In this document: one piece after another, positions 28,356 through 37,705 of the stretch
Layout of the letters: the number at the start of each line of letters is the position of its first letter
Numbering within the stretch: position 1 is the first letter of the stretch
Source: Paraburkholderia lacunae
GTDB lineage: Bacteria > Pseudomonadota > Gammaproteobacteria > Burkholderiales > Burkholderiaceae
Direction of reading: 5' to 3'
NCBI RefSeq assembly: GCF_003353175.1
Contig: NZ_QHKS01000006.1
Coordinates: forward strand, 1 to 64,000
DNA length: 64,000 bases
The notes under the pieces: generated by a model
Told to the model about the DNA's origin: nothing
Seen by the model: the letters and a program-made list of their open reading frames with translations, nothing else
The model's database searches: none
Translations under genes and position numbers: made by a program

Positions 28356-28945
28356 GAGATGCCTCCAATAAACCACGGTACCGCTGGAGACGGCATCAGT
28401 CGCAATGGTCGAACCGCGTTGTGATTTCTGGTCGCAGCCGCTACCTCTTCGGCGAACCATTTTTGGCGGAGGGATTTCGTCTGACGCTGGATTGGGGATG
28501 CGAAGAGGGATGCGTAGATAGTTCCTTCACTCTAGTAACGGCGACGGCGGCGTAACAAGATGAAAAAACCCTGATCACGGAGGGACGTCGTCCCCCCGGC
28601 ATTCAAGCCGCGGGAGATCTCGGCCATCCGGGTTCGAATGCAGATTGAACTCCCTGCCTCGCTCCTTTTCTACGGGCGCTAGGCTGCTACCGATTTTGTG
28701 GACGCTGCGATTGAATGACGGCTGTTGCAGGCGGCGACTGACGGCACCAGGATTTTGGACCGCTTCCCAGGTTTACTACGACGGCACAGTTGCTACACTT
28801 GGTAAGGGTCGCGGATATCAGGTGTGCGCGGCCTTCTCAATTAGTTGCACGCACTACACGCTGTCGGAAAGAGCAGCTAGAAGCTGCAGACATTGGTTGC
28901 GCGGCGTGCTTGTCTCGTTGGTCCATTAAACAGGAGGATCCAATC
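28356..28945. other. Intergenic region between divergent genes
   Basis: About 590 bases holding the promoters of the TPR-like gene (minus) and the small gene at 28946 (plus). No further gene, repeat or RNA was recognised. Confidence 0.4.
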
Positions 28946-29236
28946 ATGCAAACTGTTATAAGGAGATATTCCGGAAAGGGTGCAAAGGAGTTATTCGATC
29001 TGCTGGAGAAGCGCACGGCTGACGTCGAAGAACTGATGCGTTCGGTCAAAGGCTTTGTCGGCTACACCCTCGCACGCAGCGACGATGGCGGATTCTCGGT
29101 GACTGTTTGCCAGGACAAGGCCGGCATCGATGAAAGCGTGCAGAAGGCGAAGGACTGGATCGCGAAAAACGCCGGAAACACGGGCGCGGCCGCGCCGGAA
29201 GTATCGGAGGGATCAGTCCTCATTCACCTGAAGTAA
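28946..29236 (+). CDS. Small hypothetical protein, antibiotic-monooxygenase-like size
   Basis: 96 residues from the ATG at 28946, with AGGAGG nine bases upstream. The layout (MQTVIRRYSGKGAKELFDLL, then VKGFVGYTLARSDDGGFSVTVC) resembles a dimeric alpha+beta barrel, as in ABM-like or heme-degrading-like small proteins. No catalytic residue is assigned. It is probably monocistronic. Confidence 0.7.
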   Translation: MQTVIRRYSGKGAKELFDLLEKRTADVEELMRSVKGFVGYTLARSDDGGFSVTVCQDKAGIDESVQKAKDWIAKNAGNTGAAAPEVSEGSVLIHLK

Positions 29237-29392
29237 CTTTGCCTTGCGACTAGCCAAACGAATTGCGCCCGTTCGGTGATCTTCTCATCACGATGCAAGG
29301 GCGCGCCGCAAGGTTGGGTCCATGAGTTGATAAAGCGGCGCAATCACAACGTGGCGCAATCGAGCCTATTCGTGTCTTTGAGGGAAGTGCCG

Positions 29393-29824
29393 ATGACTAC
29401 GTCGCTGCTTGTCGCGCATATGTCGCCCGAGTCAGGGCAAGTGGTAAAGATATTCAAATATCCAAACGCGGGCCATTTGTTTGATTGGCGAGCGCTGAAG
29501 CAACCGATGCCACTTCCCCAAGCACAGTCGACCCGGAACTGCCAGTTAGAAGAAATAGAGGGAGGCAAGATCATCAATGCGAAAACGAAACAACCCTTCT
29601 CGTACGGTGATGCGTGTGTCGAACGTGGATATACCCTGGCCTACAACGAGAACGCATCCTCCGAGGTTAGGAAGGCGTGGACCGCTCACTCCGGCTTGCG
29701 TGATTTCCTAAACGCGCTGTGCAACTCGTCGGGCGAGACCGCGCGCCTCCCGGGGCCGCCCACGGACCGGCCTCGTTTGGGATCGAGCCAAGGCGGAACA
29801 GACGGTGCCGGCTGTCCGCCTTGA
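29393..29824 (+). CDS. Hypothetical protein, 143 aa
   Basis: Not recognised. The start is placed at ATG 29393 because GAGGGAA precedes it. The first 110 or so residues read like a real soluble protein. The last 25 residues are Gly/Pro-rich and look like read-through after a lost stop or a frameshift. The gene converges on the hydrolase at 29856. Confidence 0.4.
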   Translation: MTTSLLVAHMSPESGQVVKIFKYPNAGHLFDWRALKQPMPLPQAQSTRNCQLEEIEGGKIINAKTKQPFSYGDACVERGYTLAYNENASSEVRKAWTAHSGLRDFLNALCNSSGETARLPGPPTDRPRLGSSQGGTDGAGCPP

Positions 29825-29855
29825 CCCAGAAACGGTGCGGCGCGTTTACGACAGA

Positions 29856-30542
29856 CTACTTGGCCGGCATGGGCGCAAGTGCCTCATGCGTCCCCGCGGC
29901 GCGCTGCGGTGCCTTGTGAACCATCGTGTACGCATAGTCCACGCCCATGCCGTACGCGCCGGAATGCTCCCTGACGATGTCCATCACCGCGTCGTATGTA
30001 TCCCTGCGCGCCCAGTCGCGTTGCCATTCCAGCATCACCGGCTGCCACGTCATCGGTATGACGCCCGCCTGGATCATGCGCTGCATCGCATAGTCGTGTG
30101 CCTCTTTCGAGGTACCGCCGGACGCGTCGGCCACCATATAGATTTCGTAGCCGCCTTCGTTCATTGCGCACAACGCGAAGGTGATGTTGCAGACCTCAGT
30201 CCACAGGCCCGAGACCACGACCTTCTTGCGTCCGTTCGCGGCCAGCGCGTCACGTACTTTCTGGTCATCCCACGAATTCATTGACGTGCGCTCGAGCAGC
30301 TTCTGCCCCGGGAACACATCGAGCAGCTCCGGATAGGTGAAGCCGGAGAAGCTTTCGCTTTCCACAGTCGTAATGATGGTGGGGATCTTGAAGACCTTGG
30401 CCGCCTTCGCAAGGCCTACGACATTGTTCTTTAGCACCTGGCGGTCGATCGACTGGACGCCGAACGCCATCTGCGGTTGCTGGTCGATAAATATGAGCTG
30501 ACAGTTGTCGGGTGTCAGCACTTCAAGCTTGGAGTTGCTCAT
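29856..30542 (-). CDS. YcaC-type isochorismatase-fold hydrolase
   Basis: 228 residues from the ATG at 30542. It has the cysteine-hydrolase fold with Asp in IFIDQQPQM, Lys in the central region, and the nucleophile Cys in SGLWTEVCNITFALCA. This matches YcaC-like hydrolases, which are octameric enzymes of uncertain substrate. It is divergent from the XapX-amidohydrolase-DoxX operon across 508 bases, so a common physiological role is likely. Confidence 0.9.
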   Translation of the reverse strand: MSNSKLEVLTPDNCQLIFIDQQPQMAFGVQSIDRQVLKNNVVGLAKAAKVFKIPTIITTVESESFSGFTYPELLDVFPGQKLLERTSMNSWDDQKVRDALAANGRKKVVVSGLWTEVCNITFALCAMNEGGYEIYMVADASGGTSKEAHDYAMQRMIQAGVIPMTWQPVMLEWQRDWARRDTYDAVMDIVREHSGAYGMGVDYAYTMVHKAPQRAAGTHEALAPMPAK

Positions 30543-31050
30543 GGTTTGATCCATCCAGTCAGTCGGTGAGTCGGACGTCTTCAAACGATCGGACATCCGA
30601 TCATGAACGGCACCTCGAATGAAGTGCCACGGGTAATGAACTCATTAGCGAGAAACCACGAATGTTGCACTGCGCGAATCGAGTCGACAGGATCGGCGTG
30701 AGCGAATGCTGTCGGCGGAACGGCCCGACTACCAAGAAGCCTAGAAATCCGACAGTGAAAAATCAAGACGGGATCGCGCAGGTGATGTCGCTCTTCGTCC
30801 GGCCTGCTGCCAGCGCACGTCAGCATCGAGCCGTCTCAGGGATTCGCAGCCTTCTGCAGACAAATATCGCATCCGCAAACAACCCAAACTGCTGGCGATA
30901 CCGTCCCAAATGAACTACTTTTTGTTCATGCTAACGGGGCGTGCTGCGGACTCAGGGTCATGGCGTTGCGCCCACCACCGCGTCCATCTGGCAGCCACCT
31001 TCTCCTGATTTTCAAACCCTTCACAGGAGCATCGCCAAGGAGGCAAGCCG
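30543..31050. other. Divergent intergenic region
   Basis: About 508 bases between the YcaC-type gene and the XapX gene. It should hold both promoters. AGGAGCATCGCCAAGGAGG precedes the XapX start. Nothing else is recognised. Confidence 0.4.
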
Positions 31051-31341
31051 ATGAAGCTCTATCTCTTTTCACTGCTCGCCGGTCTGCTGGTCGGCGTGAT
31101 CTACAGCCTGCTTCATGTGCGCTCGCCGGCGCCGCCGCTCGTCGCGCTGGTCGGACTGCTTGGCATTCTGGCCGGCGAGCAGATCGTTCCCGTCGCGAAG
31201 CAAATGCTCGCGGGATCGGGTCTTCACACGGCGTGGAGTGAGTCGAAGTGCAACCAGCACATGTTCGGTACCTTGCCTGGGCGTCAGGCGGGCGATACCA
31301 AGCTTGCGGCCACGGCGAAATCACCGGAGAAGCATTCATGA
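31051..31341 (+). CDS. XapX-domain small membrane protein
   Basis: 96 residues. Two hydrophobic helices (LYLFSLLAGLLVGVIYSLL and PPLVALVGLLGILAGEQIV) joined by a short VRSPAP loop match the XapX/DUF1427 family. The C-terminal 35 residues are polar. AAGGAGG lies seven or so bases upstream. Its stop overlaps the amidohydrolase ATG by four bases. The function of the family is unknown. Confidence 0.88.
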   Translation: MKLYLFSLLAGLLVGVIYSLLHVRSPAPPLVALVGLLGILAGEQIVPVAKQMLAGSGLHTAWSESKCNQHMFGTLPGRQAGDTKLAATAKSPEKHS

Positions 31342-33227
31342 ACCAGCAAGTGGACATTCCCGATCTGATTCTTCATAACGGCCGCCTGACGACGCTCGAC
31401 CGCAGCAATCCTCAGGCGAGCGCGGTTGCAATACGGCAAGGCGTGTTCACCGCGGTCGGCAGCGAGGCGGACGTCATGCCGCTCGCTGGCGGCAGTACCC
31501 AGGTGATCGACCTGCGAGGACTGCGGGTGCTACCCGGTCTCATCGACAACCATCTCCACATCATCCGCGGCGGCCTGAATTACAACATGGAGCTGCGCTG
31601 GGACGGCGTGCGCTCGCTCGCCGACGCGATGACCATGCTGAAGCACCAGGTGGCGATCACCCCTGCGCCGCAATGGGTGCGGGTGGTGGGAGGCTTCACG
31701 GAGCATCAGTTCGCGGAAAAGCGCCTGCCCACGATCGACGAAATCAACGCTATTGCACCCGACACACCGGTGTTCATTCTGCATTTGTACGACCGCGCGA
31801 TCCTCAACGCTGCGGCACTGCGCGTGGTGGGCTACACGAAGGACACACCCGAGCCCACGGGAGGCGAAATCGTGCGCGACCGGGCTGGTAACCCGACGGG
31901 CCTGCTGCTCGCCAAACCGAACGCTGCGATTCTGTACGCCACGCTTGCGAAGGGGCCGAAGCTTCCGTTCGAGTACCAGCTCAATTCCACGCGCCATTTC
32001 ATGCGGGAGCTGAACCGTCTGGGCGTGACCGGCGCGATCGACGCCGGCGGCGGCTTCCAGAATTACCCCGACGACTATGCAGTCATCCAGAAGCTGTCCG
32101 ATGCTGGGCAGCTCACTATCCGGCTCGCCTACAACCTGTTTACACAGAAACCGAAGGGGGAAAAGGAAGACTTCCTGAACTGGACGAAGACGTCGACCTA
32201 CAAGCAGGGCAACGATTACTTCAGGCATAACGGTGCGGGTGAGATGCTGGTGTTCTCGGCCGCCGACTTCGAGGACTTCCGCGTGCCGCGTCCGGACATG
32301 CCCGTTGAAATGGAAGGCGAACTGGAAGAAGTCGTACGCCTGCTCGCGCAGAACCGCTGGCCGTGGCGTATGCACGCCACCTACGGCGAAACTATCAGCC
32401 GCGCGCTCGACGTATTCGAACGTGTGAACCGTGACATCCCGCTCAAGGGTCTGAACTGGTTTTTCGATCACGCGGAAACCATCACGGACAGCTCGATCGA
32501 TCGGATCGCCGCCCTTGGCGGCGGCATCGCCATCCAGCATCGCATGGCCTATCAGGGCGAATACTTTGTCGAACGTTACGGTATGCCGGCGGCAGAGGAT
32601 ACGCCCCCATTCGTGCGCATGCTCGAAAAGGGTGTGAAGGTGTCGGCCGGCACCGATGCGACGCGTGTTGCTTCATACAACCCGTGGGTAGCGCTCGCCT
32701 GGCTTGTAACGGGCCGGACCGTGGCAGGCATGCGGCTCTATCCGCAACGTAACTGCCTTGACCGTGAAACTGCCCTACGCATGTGGACGGAGAACGTCAC
32801 CTGGTTTTCGAACGAGGAAGGCAGGAAGGGGCGAATCGAAGCCGGGCAGTTCGCCGACCTGATCGTACCGGACCGCGACTACATGTCGTGCCCCGAGACG
32901 GACATCCCCGATACGACGTCGCTGATGACGCTGGTGGGCGGCAAGATCGTGTTTGCTGCCGGTCCCTTTGCCGAGTTTGACTCACCGGTACCGCCTGCCA
33001 TGCCCGACTGGTCGCCGGTGCGCAAGTACGGCGGCTATGCCGGCTGGGGCGCGGCGCAAGGCAGCAATGGCGCGCCCCTGCAGCGCGCTGCAACACAGTC
33101 GTGCGGCTGTGCGAGCGCGTGTAGCGTGCACGGCCATGCACACGGGCGTGCGTGGTCGCGCAATATTCCGGCATCGGATCTGAAGAGCTTCTGGGGTGCG
33201 CTCGGTTGTTCATGCTGGGCGGTGTGA
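31338..33227 (+). CDS. Amidohydrolase (YtcJ-like) with Cys/His-rich C-terminal tail
   Basis: 629 residues. It has the amidohydrolase 3 fold with metal-binding DNHLHI near residue 74 and a C-terminal GQFADLIVPDRDY strand region. Enzymes of this type hydrolyse amides or N-formyl groups on imidazolone-like substrates, but the substrate is not known here. The last 41 residues (589-629) add an unusual tail: CGCASAC, then HGHAHG, and a terminal CSC, absent from YtcJ itself. The start overlaps the XapX stop (ATGA), and the DoxX gene follows after one base. Confidence 0.88.
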   Translation: MNQQVDIPDLILHNGRLTTLDRSNPQASAVAIRQGVFTAVGSEADVMPLAGGSTQVIDLRGLRVLPGLIDNHLHIIRGGLNYNMELRWDGVRSLADAMTMLKHQVAITPAPQWVRVVGGFTEHQFAEKRLPTIDEINAIAPDTPVFILHLYDRAILNAAALRVVGYTKDTPEPTGGEIVRDRAGNPTGLLLAKPNAAILYATLAKGPKLPFEYQLNSTRHFMRELNRLGVTGAIDAGGGFQNYPDDYAVIQKLSDAGQLTIRLAYNLFTQKPKGEKEDFLNWTKTSTYKQGNDYFRHNGAGEMLVFSAADFEDFRVPRPDMPVEMEGELEEVVRLLAQNRWPWRMHATYGETISRALDVFERVNRDIPLKGLNWFFDHAETITDSSIDRIAALGGGIAIQHRMAYQGEYFVERYGMPAAEDTPPFVRMLEKGVKVSAGTDATRVASYNPWVALAWLVTGRTVAGMRLYPQRNCLDRETALRMWTENVTWFSNEEGRKGRIEAGQFADLIVPDRDYMSCPETDIPDTTSLMTLVGGKIVFAAGPFAEFDSPVPPAMPDWSPVRKYGGYAGWGAAQGSNGAPLQRAATQSCGCASACSVHGHAHGRAWSRNIPASDLKSFWGALGCSCWAV

Positions 33228-33228
33228 T

Positions 33229-33684
33229 ATGGCGCGCGACGACGAGGTACAGACACGGCGTTCGGGCTCGGCCTTCGTCGAATGGGCGCGCTCGCTGATG
33301 AGCGCGCCCGCTGTGAGATGGATCGCGTTGCTCGGGCTTTGCTCGGCGTATCTGCAGGGCGGTCTCGCGAAAGCCATGGATTTCAGCGGCGCGGTGGCGG
33401 AGATGGCTCATGCCGGACTCGAGCCCGCCGCGCCGATGGCGATTGCGACAATCGCGCTGGAGCTGGCGGCGCCAATCGCCATCCTCACGGGCCGTTATCG
33501 CTGGCTTGGTGCGCTCGCGCTCGCTGCTTTCACACTGATGGCGACGTTCCTCGTCAACCGTTTCTGGGAAATGGCGCCACCCAATCGCATGCCGACTGCC
33601 AATGCCTTTTTCGAGCATCTCGGTCTGGTGGGAGGATTCCTGCTGGTCGCATGGCACGACGTTGCAGACAAACGTGCCCGTTAG
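33229..33684 (+). CDS. DoxX-family membrane protein
   Basis: 151 residues from the ATG at 33229, one base after the amidohydrolase stop. Four hydrophobic helices fit DoxX: WIALLGLCSAYLQGGLAKAM, PMAIATIALELAAPIAILTG, LGALALAAFTLMATFLVN and LGLVGGFLLVAWH. It is the third gene of the XapX-amidohydrolase-DoxX operon. Its molecular function is unknown. Confidence 0.88.
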   Translation: MARDDEVQTRRSGSAFVEWARSLMSAPAVRWIALLGLCSAYLQGGLAKAMDFSGAVAEMAHAGLEPAAPMAIATIALELAAPIAILTGRYRWLGALALAAFTLMATFLVNRFWEMAPPNRMPTANAFFEHLGLVGGFLLVAWHDVADKRAR

Positions 33685-33754
33685 TCGGACGCGCGGCGAG
33701 ACTGATGCTTGGTTGGCGAAGAATGACTACGCACCTGAACTCGCTATTGCTGTT

Positions 33755-33841
33755 ATGACTGACGTCAGTCCTCCCCACGTTCTCGTGGTTGATGACAACG
33801 CGGCCATTCGCGAACTGATGTGCTTGGCACACCGCAACTGA
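33755..33841 (+). pseudogene. Stub of a response-regulator receiver domain
   Basis: A 28-codon frame beginning MTDVSPPHVLVVDDNAAIRE, the signature first strand and acidic pair of a CheY-like receiver, ending after ELMCLAHRN. The phosphoacceptor and the rest of the domain are missing. It is probably the remnant of a deleted regulator gene. Confidence 0.5.
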
Positions 33842-34355
33842 CATCGGACGTGCGCGCGATCATCATCAAGGGCGTCCACGAGGAGGTTCAGGCGCGCTCC
33901 ATACAGGAGCCGGCGACTCATCGCGATGAGGTTCTGATGGGGCGGCTTCGGCTGCGAGACAAGGAGCGCTGACTTTCGCTGAAGGGCGCCGCGAAACTCG
34001 CGAATCACGGCGTTTGTTAGGGGCGAAAACGACGGGCATGCGTCTTTTGCATCGGCCACGGCCGAGTGCAGGCGGCGGACACCGTCGCGTGCATGACCTT
34101 TACGTCTTGGAAGCGATCCGGGAAGGGTAAGACGACACCTTCGAACCGAGTGCTTTTGCGTTTTCACCCGCCCTCGGCCATACGCGGCCGGTCGACATAC
34201 GTCCTTAAACTGTTGACAATCGCTGACCCAAGCGGGAGCAGCCGCTGGTTAAACTACGGTTTCCAAGCAGTGGTGTGACAGACGTTGAATGGCCTGCGCC
34301 ACACGAACTCGGCGACCGGAAGTTCGCCTGCCCATGAAACGAAAGGAGAGACCTC
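33842..34355. other. Decayed or non-coding stretch
   Basis: About 514 bases after the receiver stub. One short frame (TSDVRAIIIKGVHEEVQARS and onward to LRDKER) looks protein-like but has no start or recognised family. It is probably gene debris plus the promoter of the Nudix gene. Confidence 0.35.
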
Positions 34356-34841
34356 ATGCCAAGGGTTGAGCGAGCGCGACTGGCTCTGCTTATCGACTCT
34401 GTCTGGCGCATGGTGCTTTGGCTCGGATTTCGGCTCGCTCGCGCCTGGTGGCACCTTCGACGGCCTCGCCATGAGGGCGCGCTAGTAGCGATCTACGTCG
34501 GGCGGGCGCTGTTGCTGGTGAAGTCATCGTACCGGGCCGAGTGGGGTCTTCCCGGCGGTAGTATCCGGCCCGGTGAGACGCCTGACTTGGCGGCGCAGCG
34601 CGAAATGGAGGAGGAGATTGGTCTCTCGTCGTACCCATTACGCCCCGCGGGCAGCGTCTGCGGCATCTGGGACGGGCGAAGAGACCGGGTGCATTTCTTT
34701 GAATTGCACCTCGATTGCATACCCGAGCTGCGCCTTGATAATCGTGAGATCATCGCCGCGCATCTGGCATCGCCGGAGGAATTGCATGGCATCGCGCTGA
34801 CAAAGGCGGTCGCCGCGTATCTCGGTAGAGATCGCTGCTGA
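34356..34841 (+). CDS. Nudix hydrolase with N-terminal hydrophobic segment
   Basis: 161 residues. The Nudix box is complete: G68, E74, R82-E83, E86-E87, G89 (within LPGGSIRPGETPD and REMEEEIGL). It should hydrolyse a nucleoside-diphosphate-linked substrate with Mg2+. Residues about 9-32 are hydrophobic and Trp-rich, which may anchor it to the membrane. GGAGAG precedes the ATG. Substrate unknown. Confidence 0.88.
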   Translation: MPRVERARLALLIDSVWRMVLWLGFRLARAWWHLRRPRHEGALVAIYVGRALLLVKSSYRAEWGLPGGSIRPGETPDLAAQREMEEEIGLSSYPLRPAGSVCGIWDGRRDRVHFFELHLDCIPELRLDNREIIAAHLASPEELHGIALTKAVAAYLGRDRC

Positions 34842-35066
34842 TTCAAGCGGTGACCAACGTAATCGAAAAGCTGTCCCAACCTTTCGCGCCAACGGGTTGT
34901 ATTGCGGTGCTATCGAGGCGTGGATCGAAGCTGGCCAGTTCGAAATACTTTCTGATGCCGGTAACGTCCGGATCGCTGATGTTTTCATCGGCTATCGATT
35001 CGGCGAATATGACGTGCGGGCGAAAATCTGTTCGACTCACCAGCGCACCATCGAAAGCGTGCCGGT

Positions 35067-35636
35067 CTACTTGTCCACATCCAGCAGCGCCTCGGCGGTG
35101 ATAACGGTACAGTATTCCGGGTCCAGATTGGCAAGCGACATCGCGTGCACGTCTTCCGCGCTTCTCAGGTTGCCGTTCCAGTCCTTTCGATCAAACGTGA
35201 AGCAACAATCGGCCGCGAGGAAGGTCGCGAAGCCAAGGTTGCCGGCCATACGAACGGTCGCCTCGACGGAATTGTTGGTGATGACGCCGACGACTACCAG
35301 CGTGTCATGGCCTTGCACGCGGAGTCGCCCTTCCAGATTCGTACCTATAAAGGCATTGTTGGTCTGTTTCGGGATGACCGGCTCGCCGGCGGCCGGAGCG
35401 GCCTCCGACTTGAAGTCGTGTCCGGCTTGGCCCGGCCGGTAATGCGAGCCGGGTTCCGTCGAATCGTGCCGAATGTGCCACACCGGCCAGCCGTTACTGC
35501 GCCAGTGAGCGAGCAAACGTGCAATTTGCGTTTCGGCAAGCGGGTTGTTTCTCTTCCCCCAGCTTGGATGGTCGATCGCTTTCTGAAGATCCACCAGCAA
35601 AAGGACGGCACCGGCAGGGGGGAGCAAGGAAGCCAT
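35067..35636 (-). CDS. Isochorismatase-fold cysteine-hydrolase homologue with Cys replaced by Ser
   Basis: 189 residues from the ATG at 35636 (GGGGGGAGCAAGG upstream). The fold is clear: Asp16 in LLVDLQ, Lys90, and the active-site loop VVGVITNNSVEATVRMA. The position normally holding the nucleophile Cys (TxxC-V-x-x-T) is Ser123. It may act by a non-covalent route as isochorismatases do, or be a different hydrolase. There are no obvious operon partners. Confidence 0.85.
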   Translation of the reverse strand: MASLLPPAGAVLLLVDLQKAIDHPSWGKRNNPLAETQIARLLAHWRSNGWPVWHIRHDSTEPGSHYRPGQAGHDFKSEAAPAAGEPVIPKQTNNAFIGTNLEGRLRVQGHDTLVVVGVITNNSVEATVRMAGNLGFATFLAADCCFTFDRKDWNGNLRSAEDVHAMSLANLDPEYCTVITAEALLDVDK

Positions 35637-36001
35637 TTTGTGATCGTGCGTGAGTGAACTTGGTCGCGAAGCGATTCGCTTGAGGACTTTACCCCAAGTC
35701 TGCTGCGAGCTCGGGAGTAGCGGCTTGTGATCGGCTCGGTCCGGGCATGAAGGGTCATTCGCACGCACCGTCGCCCAGACATTCAGGCGTCGGTCCCACT
35801 CAGGGAACGGCCATTCGATTCGCAATGTTGAGGTGTTGCCTGTCGGCCGGAGCCGTCATTCAAGTATCCAGGCTGGTGTGTCGGTTATCGGCTACTGATC
35901 GGTCGTTCGTCACTCAGGAACTGCAGCGGTAGAACCGCGTTGCATCCGCGCATGCGAAGCGTCAGAATGGACGTTCTCCACCTGTGAATACAGGAGGATG
36001 T
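35637..36001. other. Divergent intergenic region
   Basis: About 365 bases between the cysteine-hydrolase homologue and the SDR gene at 36002. AGGAGG serves the SDR start. No other element recognised. Confidence 0.35.
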
Positions 36002-36598
36002 ATGCGCATCCTGGTGGTCGGGGCGACAGGGCTCCTCGGTAAAGAAATCGTCGGTTTGCTGTCGTCCGATCACGACGTGATCGGCGCGAGCCGCAAAGGG
36101 TCGGCCATCGCCGTCGACATCTCGCGCAAGGAATCGGTGGTCGCGATGTACATGCAGGCGCAGCCGCTGGATGCGGTGGTGTGCGTCGCCGGCACTGCAA
36201 GATTTGCGCCGCTCGACACGCTCGCAGACGATGACTTCGCGTTCAGCCTCGCGAACAAGCTGATGGGCCAGGTGAATCTGGTTCGCTGCGGCATATCGAG
36301 CATCAAACAGGGCGGCTCGATCACGTTGACGAGCGGTGTGCTCGCGCATCACCCGATCGCGGGCAGCGCAGTGGTGAGCATCGTCAATGCCGGTGTGGAA
36401 GCGTTCGCCCACGCTGCGGCGCTCGAACTGAAAGACAGGCTGCGCGTGAATGTCGTGAGTCCGGGCTGGGTGGCCGAAACGCTTGAGGCAATGGGGCGCA
36501 ATCCGAATGACGGCGTGCGCGCGTCGGTCGTCGCACATGCGTTTCGCAAGTGCGTGGAAGAAGACATCACCGGGCAGGTCGTGTCGGCAACTCATTGA
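36002..36598 (+). CDS. Short SDR-family protein
   Basis: 198 residues from the ATG at 36002, with AGGAGG upstream. The cofactor loop is GATGLLG, followed by VVCVAGTARF and SGVLAHHP. The usual YxxxK is missing (the region reads VVSIVNAGVEAFAHAAALEL), placing it with short atypical SDRs often annotated as short-chain dehydrogenase. It is followed by a small secreted-type gene after eight bases, so they are probably co-transcribed. Confidence 0.85.
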   Translation: MRILVVGATGLLGKEIVGLLSSDHDVIGASRKGSAIAVDISRKESVVAMYMQAQPLDAVVCVAGTARFAPLDTLADDDFAFSLANKLMGQVNLVRCGISSIKQGGSITLTSGVLAHHPIAGSAVVSIVNAGVEAFAHAAALELKDRLRVNVVSPGWVAETLEAMGRNPNDGVRASVVAHAFRKCVEEDITGQVVSATH

Positions 36599-36606
36599 CG
36601 CGCACC

Positions 36607-37206
36607 ATGACAGATTGCCTCTTTGCGGCGCCCGATCTCATCGCGGATGCCCAAGCCCGATTCGACGCGCTGACGAATTACGAGGTGACGGTCCGGTCGA
36701 CACCGTCCGCAGGCGTTCCGGTCGAAGTTCGCTATTGCTACCGCAAGCCGGGATTCATCCGGATGGACTTCATCCGCCCGCATGCCGGCGCCGTCCTCGC
36801 CTACAATCCGGAGACGGACAAGGTGACGCTCTGGCCATTCGGCTTTCATACGTTCCCACGGCTTGCGCTCGCACCCGACAATCCATTGATCCAAGGCCCG
36901 AACGCTCACCGTATCGATCGCTCCGATATCGGCGCCCTGCTGGGGCATGTCCGTGAACTTCAGCGCCATGGCGAGACGCAAATCGCGGGCCAAGAGGCGG
37001 TTGGCTCGCGCCACGCCGTACATCTGGTCATCTCGGGCGCGCCGGAGCACGACGCGGCCGGCGATGGCTGCTATCAGCTGTGGCTCGACGTGATGACTGG
37101 TCTGCCGATCAAGGTGATCAGCGCAGACGGGCGCGGCGAACTGATCGAAACCGTGCTGATGGAAGACCTTCGCGTCGATGTACCTGAAATCGAGCCGTTT
37201 CTATAA
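36607..37206 (+). CDS. LolA-like/DUF1571-type protein
   Basis: 199 residues from the ATG at 36607. It resembles the outer-membrane-lipoprotein-sorting/DUF1571 fold: a domain starting FDALTNYEVTVRS, then VEVRYCYRKPGFIRMDFI and LWLDVMTGLPIKV. No signal peptide is visible, unlike LolA. Function unknown. It is in the same operon as 36002. Confidence 0.6.
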   Translation: MTDCLFAAPDLIADAQARFDALTNYEVTVRSTPSAGVPVEVRYCYRKPGFIRMDFIRPHAGAVLAYNPETDKVTLWPFGFHTFPRLALAPDNPLIQGPNAHRIDRSDIGALLGHVRELQRHGETQIAGQEAVGSRHAVHLVISGAPEHDAAGDGCYQLWLDVMTGLPIKVISADGRGELIETVLMEDLRVDVPEIEPFL

Positions 37207-37265
37207 CCCTTCCGCATGCTGACCGCGTCACGCAACACCGTTCGCGACCGTCGGCTTCCTGCCGG

Positions 37266-37481
37266 TCAGCCTTCCTGAGGTTTCTCGTCAAGGTTGCTCG
37301 CGACCCCGGCCTTCTTGTGCGACCCGTCGCAGAACGGTTTGTTGTTTGCGTGACCGCATCGGCATAGCCAGACTTCATCCTTGCTCACCTCGATAGGCTT
37401 ACCGCCCTGAGTGGTGATCCTAAATTCACCCTGGATGCGGTATGGGCCGTCATTGATCGGCGTGACGATAGCAGTTGGCAT
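37266..37481 (-). CDS. CDGSH iron-sulfur domain protein
   Basis: 71 residues with one CDGSH [2Fe-2S] domain: Cys40 and Cys42 in LCRCGH, Cys51 and His55 in PFCDGSH. All cluster ligands are present. It is probably a small cytoplasmic redox protein. It is last in the direction of a minus-strand run of genes from 39164, with a 224-base gap to the next gene. Confidence 0.92.
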   Translation of the reverse strand: MPTAIVTPINDGPYRIQGEFRITTQGGKPIEVSKDEVWLCRCGHANNKPFCDGSHKKAGVASNLDEKPQEG

Positions 37482-37705
37482 TTGCGTCTCCCATGGCTTT
37501 GAACCGGGGACCGCGCAGCATTATTGCAAACGGGTTGTTGCTGTCGTAGAGCATGGCGGTTCGTTAGAGGTCAGTTGTGTGAGGTTGGCGATGAGATCAG
37601 CACGATTATCGGCTGACGTCTGGACGAACTTCAACTCCTGGACAAGGCGAGGCTGAAATCCGCGAGGCGTGGCGACGGCCGGGGAGAATCGTCGCGCTGT
37701 GGCGA

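Noticed and set aside
34843..35040. 65-codon minus-strand frame and an overlapping plus-strand frame after the Nudix gene
   Set aside because: Both look partly protein-like but have no ribosome-binding site or recognisable family, and they contradict each other; possibly debris.
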